DNA of 64,000 nucleotides. Source: Beta vulgaris subsp. vulgaris. Lineage: Eukaryota; Streptophyta; Magnoliopsida; Caryophyllales; Amaranthaceae. Location of the stretch: the NCBI RefSeq assembly GCF_026745355.1, contig NC_079203.1, positions 37,262,037-37,326,036 of the forward strand. Direction: 5' to 3'. Positions 11,201-23,300 of this stretch are shown here, piece by piece. The position numbers were made by a program, and so were the translations under genes. Numbering within the stretch: the first letter of the stretch is position 1; every line of letters starts with the position of its first letter. Below the pieces are notes generated by a model, which saw only the letters and a program-made list of their open reading frames with translations, was not told where the DNA came from and did no database searches.

Positions 11201-14200
11201 TTTTATTTACTTACTTGGAATTTTGACGCTATTCACAATCTTCTAAAGAAGATAGAATCTTTTAAATTTTATCAATATATAAGAAAATATAGTCATATGG
11301 AATCTTGTTTGATTTATCTCAAAAAGTACTTTATTTATATTCAATCGTTATAATTTTTATTAGCATACAATTGAAAGTTATTTAAGGTTGAAATAGTGCA
11401 TTGACAAACATGCACAAAAAAGTAGGTAAATACAGAGGAGTATCTCAGAGAGTTTCTAAGCACGATTCATTGTTTACGTACTTGAATTCCAACATTTATT
11501 GAAAACTGAAAAGCGGGTATCATAGCATTTTAACGTAATACAAATCTCATAATATTATAACGACAAATACTGGAATATGATATACGCCAGATGCAAAAGA
11601 GGATATCTTACACCATTTTAGTAATGTTTCCATCAGAATATGAATCAGGGGACCTCTAACATGACAAAAGTAATCTGAGGTGGCTTTGCGTAGAGATCAT
11701 CATATTTGGTGGTTCTATGTAGATTGACTTACGTTGTATTTGCTACTCATAAAGGTTCTTATCATTACTATTTACTACTACTACCTGCATCATAAAAGAA
11801 GCTCCACATTACTAATTTGGAGCTCCGCGAAGATATAACCTCCTTTTTTTCAATACACACATTTTGACTTTGACACTACTCACATATACTACTTTGACCA
11901 TCTGTTGTGATTTGTATTCAAAGAAAAATCACAGTCATATGATGTCTAGTTAGATTTGTCTCTATGCATATTTTCAATGTATTAATTTTTCATAATTTCT
12001 ACTTATTAAAATTTAAGGATATTAAGGTTTAAATTATTGTATTGGCAAGGGTGCCTACAGGCACAGGTTAATTTAAAAGAAATGGAGGAAGTATATACTT
12101 TCTAGTTCAAGGTGGCGCACTTATATTTGTTCTTGAATACACCCTTTTCATGTTATGCTGTTCGGAGGGACACATGCCTTAGTACAAGAAAATGTGTAAA
12201 GCAAGGAAAAAAGCGTTCTACTCACATTGTTGCTCTCGATATCTATGCCAAAAGTAATATATTATGGGAGAAAGATAAAACTAATCTAATCAATCTATAA
12301 AGTGGCAATTATATGCTTATATAGCATTACTTCACATAACCATGACTATTATTTTCCAAAAACATTACTCCATAAGAAAGAAGATATGTCAGGAATCAGC
12401 AAAACATCTATATGATATATGATGCTTCATGACAAGGGGAGAAGAAAACAACAGCTAAGTTAAAGCTCCGAAGAAGGAATCTAATCTAAGAACCCTGTGA
12501 GACAAATGTATCATGCACAATGACTATTCTCAAGGAAATCTAAAAAATATTATACAAAAGCATGCAGATTCCTTGAGAAAGTAAAATCTAAAATGCAAAG
12601 GATAGCAGCACAATTAACACCTATACAAATAATATTTTGCCACACCACATAATGTAACCAGAATACAAAATTCATTAGTTGCTATAAATATTATTGTTTA
12701 AAAGGTCATTAAATGGCTACTTACTGCGGAAGAGATGTTTCTCCAGGCATGCACATGCCATGTATTCATAAACCAACAGCCTGTGATCATCTTCACAACA
12801 ATATCCAATCAGCTTCACAAGGTTGGAGTGGCTAAGCTGTCCTAAGTAGTTAACTTCTGTCTGCACCATTCACAATCTATGATAATTATAATTGAATGCC
12901 AAAAGCACAAATCATGTTCTAAGACAGAATTTAAGGATCCACATCGTTTAACTTGGGTGTCCAACAATTTAGCACATGAATTTGAAGATAAGAGACATAG
13001 TGTTACAACCACAGATAATGAGAATAAAGTTCACACGTTAAATTTTAAGGAATAGAATCTTAACCCTGTCTTTAACACAAAGGCCTACTCCAACTAGTCA
13101 TTTTTGTTACATACCCCACATAAGTAAAGCTAATTGTTGATTTATACTTTCATTTCATCCTCTTGTGCTCTCTAACAGGCCCCACTTATAAGTCCAGTCA
13201 AACTTAAACAAAGATTAAGCTTCACGCATGTTTTCATTATATGACAAATCATAACCAAGCAATACTGGTGTGGTTGAGTGATTCTAAATAGTACATGCAC
13301 ATGATGATATAATGAATATAAACCAGCAAAAGAGCAAGAGATGTATGAAAAGTACCAGCCATTCTCTGTCCCCTTGAAAACCATTTGGGTTCAGTTGCTT
13401 AATCGCTACCTCTGTGGTCTTGTATCCTGGCCTCACACTCTCATCAATAACTCCTCTATAAACAACTCCGAAGCCACCTTCCCCAAGTATAAGATCTGGT
13501 CGAAAGTGTTTCGTGGCCAACTTCATCTCCTCAAATGTAAAGATGTCAACATTACTGTATTCAGGGTGTTGACGGAGTTCTTTCACATCTTTAGGGGTAA
13601 ACAAAAAGTTTGGGCTCTTATTATTCTGTTGCTCCCCTTTACGTGATTCTTCTTTACTTTTAGTCATTATAGCCTGATTTAGCACAGGGGACATTCGAGC
13701 AGCTCGATGACCACCTCCACCTGAATAACCAACACCAAAATTGAAGGAATATAACAGGGTAAGAATGAATACAAGATATTTGAAATGCTCCAAAAACGAT
13801 TATCTAACTGATTTCTTCCAAGGTTTCCTCCACTTTTCCTCAACTCTCACGGTCTCTTGGTCCAGTATTTGCATACCAGAAATTTGAGAGTAGGAAAAAA
13901 GATAACAGAGTATTCAATTATGCAACTAACAATACCCTTCTATTGGCAGATCATAATGCCACACAACACAATCTTGAAAGCACTCCATAAGAAATTTACA
14001 TTTACATAGTTGGATAACATTGTAACAATAACCCATCCAACCTTGGTCCTAAGCAATCTTGAGAAATAGAGAATAATTTCAAATAAGATAGCGAATTCTT
14101 CAGCATGAATATGCCACATTCATCCTTCAAACTACATACATATATACAAGTATAGATTAACCTCATTCATTCCATCTTTGAGACACCCATTATAAACACA

Positions 14201-14481
14201 CACAATATCTCCAAAATAAAAATCCCAACAAATAAATGAAACTAAAAAAAGCACTATTCTTTTTTAATTTTAACATGGAAGAGAATGATACCTCTAGGAT
14301 GACGAGGAACTTGTTGATGTCTATGAAGTTGATATTGTTGGTATTGTTGTTTCTGCAAATGTGGCTGCTCTTGCAAAGATTGTTGCTGAGATTCATTAGA
14401 ACTAAAACACATCCCCATAAATTTCAACCCACCACTTTTTTTCTTTTGCTGATGTTTCATTCTCTCTTCAATATCTGACAT
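8254..14481 (-). CDS. Receptor-like cytoplasmic kinase, subfamily VII (PBL17-like), 6 exons
   Basis: A cytoplasmic Ser/Thr kinase of the PBS1-like family, which relays signals from plasma-membrane immune and developmental receptors. Exons (minus strand): 14292-14481, 13356-13720, 12725-12860, 9119-9255, 8912-9035, 8254-8810. All introns are GT-AG and the joined frame is 502 codons. Motifs: glycine loop [12 protein letters not shown] (142-153), Lys171 in VAIK, HRD-type IYRDFKTSN with Asp266, DFG at 284-286, GYAAPEY (308-314), [14 protein letters not shown]. The C-terminal tail is basic and Ser-rich. The outermost ATG is used here, but Met22 (14418) starts MGMCFSS, the myristoylation/palmitoylation N-terminus typical of this family, and is the more likely start (481 residues). 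The N-terminus also has a Gln/His-rich stretch. Intron 3 (9256-12724) holds MITEs. The PBL17 assignment is from memory of the family; another close PBL is possible. Confidence 0.95.
10918..11089. mobile_element. Stowaway-like MITE in kinase intron 3
   Basis: The left end CTACCTCAGTTTCTTAATAC and the right end, read as reverse complement, CTTCCTCCAATTCTTAATAC both continue ATGCAACA. TA precedes the left end (10916-10917). On the right the nearest TA is offset by two bases, so the boundary there is approximate. Confidence 0.7.
11195..12090. repeat. Two diverged copies of a dispersed MITE-like repeat in kinase intron 3
   Basis: About 11195-11446 and 11855-12090 share the order TTTTGAC..CTATTCACA, ..AGTCATATGG/GATGT.., TTTATAATTTTTATTAG-like, AAGGT(T)..ATTG(T)..TTGACA/TTGGCAAG and end near GAGGAGTAT/GGAGGAAGTAT. 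Identity is low and the ends are unclear. The core resembles the Stowaway element at 15112-15366. Confidence 0.4.
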
Positions 14482-15111
14482 CTATACCACCACAAACAAA
14501 TCCTTCCCAAATTCTTCTCTTTTCCAAAAACCCCCCAAAAATAAAACTACCCACAATGTGCAAAGAACCAAATAAATAAAAAATAAACCAAAAATAACCC
14601 AAATTTCTTATTTACTTCCTCCACATTTTCAGAAGGAAATCCCTGAAATACCCCTAACAAAATGGTGGCAATGACATATAAAGGGAAGATCCGATCTGGG
14701 TATTATGGTAAATTTATGGTGAGTCTCCGGGAAACCTTCACCGGAGCTCCGGTGAGTCGCCGGTGAAAGTTCTCCGCTTTATTTTTTTTGGGAAGTTTGT
14801 TGTTTTACATTTAATTTCCCAAGAATCACAGAGAAGTTTGTTTGTTTGTTTGTTGTAAAATGAGAATAATATGAATGGATAAAGAGAGAAAAGTGGGGAA
14901 AATGGGGGGAAGTGAAAGTTGAGAGAGATGGGTAATTTGGAAGAAGAAGCCGCTGAAAACGGGAAACCAAAGAGAGAAACAACCTTAACCTTGTTATTGG
15001 GACCCACACACACACATTGTCCTTTTCTCTCTCTGTGATCTCACTGCTTTGCCAAAATAGGCAGATAACAACAACCAACAAAACATTCAACAATTAGCAT
15101 TTACAATGGTA
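14482..15111. promoter_or_regulatory. 5' leader and likely proximal promoter of the kinase gene
   Basis: The region directly upstream of the kinase ATG. On the kinase strand it holds pyrimidine/purine-rich tracts, for example AGAGAGAAA blocks near 14880-14900 and an (AC)n run at 15004-15015. No unambiguous TATA box or transcription start could be placed. Frames read here on either strand are low complexity. Confidence 0.35.
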
Positions 15112-15366
15112 CTCCCTCCGTCCCAAAATATAGTTCCCATTTCATTTTGCACAGTCTCCAAAACGTACTTCTGACCTACGATATATTCTATTTCTTATTA
15201 ATAAAAAATATAAAAAGTTGATATTACGAATTTACACATTGAGACGAATCTAACAAGACCCCTCATGAATATTTTTTTTGTATACATTAGTAAGAATATT
15301 TGGTCAAAGTTTTTAAAACTTGACTCCCAAAATAGAAATGGAAACTATATTTTGGGACCGAGGGAG
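15112..15366. mobile_element. Stowaway MITE, 255 bp
   Basis: The terminal inverted repeat begins CTCCCTCCGTCCCAAAATAT on the left and CTCCCTCGGTCCCAAAATAT on the right, with TA on both sides (15110-15111 and 15367-15368). Both ends and target duplication fit the Stowaway class. It lies about 630 bp upstream of the kinase start codon and could carry promoter sequence. Confidence 0.95.
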
Positions 15367-17379
15367 TACAATTTTATTTCAAACCGAGACACTTGTGTTG
15401 TGCAGTTGTGCCCTTCATTGAGGGCTACCTGATTAGTACAACCCATATTTATCATGTAATCGTTGAATATCTTAGGTGGTCTCAACGAATGATCTTCAAT
15501 TAAATAGACTAGATTTAAATGCATACAATATGTGATTCAAATTATAAAAAGATTATATATAAACATTAAATTGTAAAATAATTTTTAAAAAATAAATCGC
15601 ATTCAAGGTTTTTAAAGTGAACACCGAATTTTTCAAGAGCCTTGATAATGTGTCTAATTTATACCATTCATTTTAAATCTAAAATCTACACCATTCATTT
15701 AATTAACTTTAAGGTATAAACTAAATTAAAATTAGTAGTTATACATTAATAAATTCATAATTAACATTCACATAATTTTCTTTTGTTGGATGTTGTAAAG
15801 GCCAACAAAATCAGCGGCCAAGATGAGTCATTAAAAATATAGGGCTAAAAATAAGATTAAGTAATTGTACTAGCTATAATTTTATTGTAGTTACTCAAGA
15901 AACTCCATATAATAAGGATACTTTTATAATCTTCTTTAAATTTAAATAAATTTTGCAGATTTGAGTTTGTGAATAATTTACCAATACCCTACTATTCTAT
16001 GATTATGTATACTATATAAAACACATGAGATTATATATATAACGCACTTTGGGAACCGAGTATTTGAAAACAAAGAAAAAAGAAAAGAGCATTAGGGAGT
16101 TTGAGATCTTAATTTATTTTGAACTTCTAAACTAACTAAATCAACTTCACTACAAGTATTAAAAAGTTACAGACATTAACTTAAAAAAAAAATTAACTAC
16201 AGTTTTAGCACAAAGTCCTAAATACTAAACAAGTTAAGAACACAATCTAACATAAAAAAACTCTTTAAATAAATAAAATATTACAACAACAAACAAATAA
16301 ACAATGATTGTTCCACACATTTCAAGAAACATGCAAATAAACAAAATATTCTAAAATTTGAAAATTTCAGAGGAGTTGCCATTTGGAGGAGAGAGGTTTG
16401 GAACATTCCTTTAAAGAGGGGACCATATGTTGTTTTCAGCCATCATAAAGGAACAACAGATGAGAGAAATGTGTAATAAATCACTTTTTGAGGAAGATGA
16501 CACAAGAAGAAGTGGAGAGACTGGCGTACTTGGAAAGAAGAAAAATACAGGGGAAGGGGGTTAAGTAATACCAAAAGGCAAAAGTAGGGGATAAAAAGCG
16601 CCAAAAGGAACAATGATTGTATATTTCCTGAAATTCGTACGTATGGGTAACCGTGCAACTTCACCAACCAAAGCATGTTGACAAAAGTTAACGAAAGTTA
16701 ACTTGGGTATCCTATCTGCAACTTTTACAAGTAGGGTACCTTATTTGCAACTTTTGTCAAAGTTGAATACCCAATTGTACTTAACTTGCATAAAACAAGT
16801 TACCAACCGAATATTCAACCCAATCATCAAATTTGCACATACGTAAAGCTAAAATACTTAGTCTGATAAATCAATAAACCTACTTCATACAAAATACAAC
16901 AACCGAACCCAATAAACCAAGAACAAATCTTAAATTCAATAAGAAAAATATTACACAATTACAAATGACTACACCTCCAAACAATGAGTTGTATTAGGTC
17001 AACCACTTATATGTTTTTCAAATTAACTTAACCCATTTAATAAATAGTCATATTGAATCAATTCAATTAATTGAAAGGGTTGCAAACCTCAACCCAAACC
17101 TGCTAATTCTTATTGAGTTTTTGTCAAGTTGTCGAATCGTATAAATTTGTATTATTTTGAAACCGCTGGCTATAAAAATCAAAGTAAAAATTTAAATAAT
17201 CCTAGATATAGCATATCTTCCAAATAATCTCAATTATGGAGACGATTTCATAGAGAAAATTTGTCAAAAAATATCATTCTTGATAGACCCCATATAAAAG
17301 ATGGGCATAACAAGCTCATAGGAGCGGCAGAGATGAAAGCTTACAATAATACTGTGATGAATACAGAATGGAAGTATAT
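15367..17379. other. Intergenic AT-rich stretch between the two host genes
   Basis: No gene or RNA is recognised. The stretch is AT-rich with short A/T runs. The part nearest 17380 must hold the 3' untranslated region of the pseudouridine synthase gene. Confidence 0.5.
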
Positions 17380-20300
17380 TCAATGAATGAAGCATTTCTG
17401 TGAATTAAAATCGGAATATCCGACATCAACAAGGCAAAGACCATGAGGCGGTGCAGGAGGGGCAGTAGCACGTCTGCATGTGGCTTCCATCAGTTTTAGT
17501 AAAACATCCTCTTCTGAACCTGCTGCTGCCTCCCTTACTACAGTTGCAACAAGTACACGAACCATCTGCAGGAAACAGGAAACAGGAAACACACATCACC
17601 TCAACAATATGGAACAAAATAACCAAGCATGATTCACAAAATGACCAATATTATCTCAAAAAAAGAAAAGAGAAAAATTCTTCAAAAAAAAAAAAAGAGA
17701 ATAAAATTTGACAAAAAAATAGGGGGAATCAAATAGATGGAAAAATTGAAATCGCAATGTATATAAAGTATTGAGTGGAAAGTAGCAACCCAATGTCATA
17801 TTCTTTCACACACTGGCCAATGCTTAACTTTAACCGTTAATATATAAAATTCTGAAAATTAGTGTATACCAAGATGAATCTTAACAAGATCCTGCATGAC
17901 AATATTTTTTCTTAGTATAAATCACAAAAGATCGTCGAAGGACAGTGTGTAAGTTATGCAAAAGTTAAATTGTCTCAAGTATTTAGAATTGAAGGAAGTA
18001 TGATATAATCTCGAATCAGAGAATTTTCTGTAGATAGAAAAATCAGGCACCACTTCAATAATATGACATTGAGAATTCGTGATGAAGTAAGGCAGCTGTG
18101 GAAGATCATTTCTGGTGCTGGAAATTAGACAGAAGATGTAGTATGTGCAAATTACACGAGATAAAACGCAACTGGATTTTGGCAAGAAAAAGAAGTATTG
18201 TTCACAGATTTGTATCAGGGATGTGTTCAATTCTACTAATTAGTACACGAAACTGTAATGATAGATAGTAAAATATTTACAAGCACGGAAGTTGTATGAA
18301 CTAATTTCAAGAAGTTTTGAAGGATGTAATTAGAAAGTCTAAAGCCTATGTTATTCGAACTCCGGAACTGAAGAAGACAAAGTTATTTTGTGCCCAAGAC
18401 ACGGTTATTATGTGCCCAAGTTAGTTCACACTTCACAGCCATGTTGGAGTACTTGTGAGAGAATTGAAATTAACATGACAAGGTACAAAACATCTTTCAT
18501 GATCAATGTAAATAAAACTTCGATCCCAGTTTACACCACTTCTAAACATATTTTCTCCGAGGCCATCCACATTGGCTTGGGGATGCTACAAAGGAAAAAA
18601 ATCAGCTCCAGCTACAAACCACTAACTCAGTCAGCAGTTTGAAGAAAGGTAAGACCGTCACTCAGAAAATTTACCTGTTAAACTAACAAATAGTGGTTTT
18701 CCGGTGAAGGGGTGTTTTGGTCCTCCCTTCTTGAAATCGCCAATTCAGTAAACAATTTTACCTACTGCATATTTGCAGATTTCGACTATAAGACTCCAAA
18801 AACTAGCTGATAGTCTAACGCCTATGAGGCAAAAAGGCACAGTAACAACGATAAATAAGCATATCACCAAATCCAACAATAATCAACCAGCTTCACAGCA
18901 CATTTTCATTTCAACGACCAGACTTACCAATAGAACAACCCCTCGATATAACATAAGCTGTTCCAATACTTACATTCCAAAACTAACCAAAACCCAACAT
19001 CTATGCTGTTTCTTCTAATGACTAACATTGGAGAATTAAGGTGAAGGGAAGTGACTGGAACAGTGATGGGTGAAGATGATTTCAAACTAGTGGCCAATAG
19101 TGGAGAACGAGTAAAGTCCACAGATGATCGAAATGTAAGAGAATCAGGTCCATGGACATGTAAACCCCGAAGAAGGGTGGTCACAACGATCAGGAGATTG
19201 ACACAAAGTGTGAGGTTAAGGTGACTGGCGTAGACTGTCACATATGTGATAACCCAACTCTAAATAAGGTGTCAATCACTCAGTGCAAACAAAATGAATC
19301 TGTGCAATATCTCCATTGAGAGGTAAGACCTGTAGCGGAGGGCAGATCACAAGTAGGCTTCACTGGTTCATCACATCAGCTAATGCATGTGGCTACCAAG
19401 TGGAAGGAATAGCATATGTTTCAAGGCAATTACCGATGCCAGTTGCAGCGACCTCGGTCTCCGGACCAGTGTCATGGCACTGATGCTTGGTTGTTCTAGG
19501 CAGAGACGAGTGAGAAGAGTCTTTTTTCATTTGGTGCTTGTGATGGCTGCAACGATCTATTAAGCGGAAAACACCAACTCAGTTAACGATTTCCACTTCT
19601 TTTTTATGCCAAACGATTAGTGCATGCAGCTAAAGCGAAAAATACTTCGCGAAGTGGTGCCTACATGGATGATACGGGGTAAATATGTTTGAGTGGCATA
19701 AAGTGGGACTTTTTTCAGCATTATTCAAGAAAAATGTTCTAGCCTACAAAATTTTAGAAGTGAGATATTTATTTGGAAAATTCCAAGCAATAGTGGCATC
19801 AATTAAGGAAAAAAATGCATTAGGCCAAAACAGAACAGGTATATATTCGGTTGAGGACAAAGTCTGTGCTTAAAGCTTTTTCCCTCGATGATAATCCCTA
19901 ACAAAGATAATAACTCTGGTAGTATGTACTATGTATATAATATATATCATGGTGTGATCATTTAAAATGACGTCAACTAGGAACTTTAAGGATCCTTACT
20001 ACAGATTACTTCTACGAGACGGTTGTACAAACAGCTCAACAATCTGAATACTATGTATATATTATCCCTTGGCATTGTTCTACGAGACGGTTGTACAAAC
20101 AGCTCAACAATCTGAATACTATGTATATATTATCCCTTGGCATTGATTTACTCCTGCGTAGTATGTTCTGGAAGTATGTTTATTGCTACAGATCATTCTG
20201 GTAGTATGTATATATTATCCCTTGGCATTGATTTACTTCTCTGTTGCACCAGAAGGTGTACAAACAGCTCAACAATCTGAATACTAACATGTAGCACTCC

Positions 20301-23300
20301 AAACTCTGCATAAATTATTTTTAGGAAAAATTGACAATAGAGGTCTGAACTTTGGGTGATAATTTTTAAAAGGTCTGAACTATTGATTAATCTGTGTAGG
20401 TCCCAACTTTAAGGGGTCTTAACTTTTAGCGGGCCTCGACGACTTAAAACTGAAGATTATTTTTAAAATCTCACCTAGTTCCTACATCTCTTCCTCAATT
20501 AACCCTTTTGATGTGACCCAAGTTTTACAAGTGATGACCTATTAAGCCAGTTTTAAGTCACTAAGGCCCGCTAAAAGTTAAGACCCGCTAAAAGTTAAGA
20601 CCCCCTAAAGTTGGGACCTACACAGGTTAATCAATTGTTCAGACCTTTTAAAAATTATCACCCAAAGTTCAGACCTCTATTGTCAATTTTTCCTTATTTC
20701 TATGAAATATATTTCAGAATAATTTTCTGCTTCAGCGTTGATGTTTAACAATTTTACTGAAAGATAGTGGAAGACAGTTGGCAAAAGTATTTACCCTTCT
20801 TAAAAAACGGTTGGCAACAAGCTCGACGCACATTACTTTCACACCATCTGCATGACCCTGTCACGAAGAATGCCATATGAGAAACACGATATTCAAAGTA
20901 ATGGAGCAAAAGAGTTAGCCAGCCTTGCAAAAAAAATCATTTTAGCAAGCACAGGAAGACTAATGATGAATGGCAACAAAATAGGAGAAGACGGAGAGTG
21001 ACAACAGGGAAGATGGGAAAAAAATTTCTAGTAAGATAAGAGACCAACAGGGAGGGGAAAAAACAGCAGCAGAAACTATAATTAATGGAAAAAGTGTAAA
21101 TCCGTAAATTGCCGTACAATGCAAAAAAATTTGCATTACCAACCAAACACTTAAGTTTTACCGGCTCATGATCTTAGAACAACTGAAGAGGCGCCATCAC
21201 AACATAGCAAATTCACCTTCCTTTCAGATAGGAGGAAAGATCAATATTGCAATGACATTACCAATATTCTCATTAAACTCAGTATTTTTTTTCCAATGGA
21301 AAAGGCATATCAATATCAGTTTTATTTTGTTTGGTTGGATGGAAAACTATTAAACTAAGAAAGGAAAAATGGAGATGTTGGGCACGAAAGAGTGGAAGAA
21401 AATGGTTTTCCTTCAAATTTTGGAGGAAATGTTTACAAAGGGATGGAAAAACTCTTTCCACCTCACTTTTCCTTTTTAAATTCTTTGTCCAACCAAACAC
21501 CGGAAAATGGGAAATGGTTTTCGTGGAAAACGTTTTCCCAAAAACAAATGGAACCTAAATGGAGCATCAAAACATGTCATGATATATACAAGTTTATAAA
21601 AATCTACTAAGTTACATGTGTCTTCCACTATAATCCTCCAATCTAAGCCACAAATACAGTAGTTTCTCTAGGGTTGACACTGAAACTTCCTACATGATCT
21701 CTCATATGATAATGGATACCTAAACACTAGATTAGAAAGTATTGCCCATCACTCATCCTTGTTCTCGCGAACTTTGTTCAATATCCCAAGCCCACCCCCC
21801 AACTAGGGCTAGCAAACGGGTCAAGTTGTGTTAAGTTCATGTCAGATTCACCGGTAAACGGTCTTTAAACCCCTTCAACCCTAATCCGACACGTTCGATA
21901 AACGGATCAACAACCCTCAACCCTAACCGCACCCCTTTTAATAAACGAAATATCTGACCCATTTATCAAGTGCGCACATATATAAAAACGGATACCACCT
22001 TGTATATTTCTTAACCCACTTCTAATATACGAATATCCTATCGTAACAAACCATATAGAATAACCAAAGAATAAATCTTAAATAGATAAGAAAAATAGTC
22101 CAACCCTTACAAACCCCAACTTGGATGGGAATCCATCCTGATTGCCCACATTGGTCCGTAATACTCTCCAGTTTTTTTCCGGAATACTTGAATTCACTCT
22201 TGCTTTCAACCCTACTCTCTCTTTCTCTTCTTTGTTTTAGCTGACCTTATTTATCATGCAATGTTTCCCCATATAAGTGCCATCTTTCAGCACCAAAGGA
22301 GACCATGCCTTGATGTATTCAGGCATTTTTTGTTAAAAAGCTTCTTGCTTTTGAGTTTATAACACTTGGCCTTTTCTTCAGCTTTTGAGTACACATAACA
22401 CTAACCTTCTTTCATTTTGTTTTTTGGTGTTTGACATCCGAATCAGGACTATCAAGACAAGATAATGGTGCATCAAGGGGACACATAGGTCTACCACAGA
22501 CCACAGTCAGTTTGTCCGTTGTGGGAAAATGTGGTATGTCAGTGCACCAACAAGCCAAGAATATGTTTGTGATGAAGTACATTTTACATGATAACAGACA
22601 GCAAATATTCAGCCAGTGATTATTAGATAGAATGTATATACCGCACGTTAGCGTCTGTAAATGAATAAATAAACCCCTCCCATACAAAAATAAAAACCGA
22701 GAATAGAGTTGAAAACAGTAACCTTGTCAGAGCAAGGGATTCTAGCTTCAACTGCTCGAGCATGATAGATGAAACACTCTGTTGGAGGACCACTGAAATG
22801 TTGAAACGGCAGTTCTTAGTATGGCTTGTAATGCTGGTTATAGTTGATTATCATGCGTGATTCACATCTTCACTATGTAGCCATAAAACTGGGGGGGGGG
22901 GGGGTTGAACTTACGTGTTTCTAGCAGCTTTGGTGTCTCGAGCAAACATTTTATAAGAAAGTAACTTCCCTTGCAATTGATGTAGAAGTTGGTCAACTCT
23001 TCTGATAGAGAAGCATGTTGGTTTCTTTACCCCATCAAGCTCATCCTTTTCATCAGGAAGGTCCTTTGTATTCACCTCTACATTATCTTCAGCTATTTCA
23101 TTTCTCTTCCATGTTTGACTCTTATCAGAGGACACATTTCCCATCTCCTCTATATCATTACTCTGTTCCCTGGAGTCTCCTTCCTCAAATGGAAAAATAT
23201 AAAGATATCTCCTCCATTTGGCACTAAAATTTGGATGAAAAGCACGTGATACCTTCAACAATAAACTGAGTGGTTCACGTCAATGCACAAAACATAATCA

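Noticed and set aside
14738..15093. Frames of 91 and 104 codons upstream of the kinase
   Set aside because: Low-complexity Phe/Ser/Leu strings over the kinase leader and promoter, with no motif or splice support.
21279..21558. A possible hAT MITE (TTGGTTGGATGG and TCCAACCAAAC facing each other)
   Set aside because: The inverted match is short and no matching ends or target duplication were found.
21800..22080. A repeat with AAACGGGTCAAG and ACGGATCAAC blocks, like a hAT or MULE MITE
   Set aside because: Familiar style of dispersed plant repeat, but neither terminus nor target duplication could be located.
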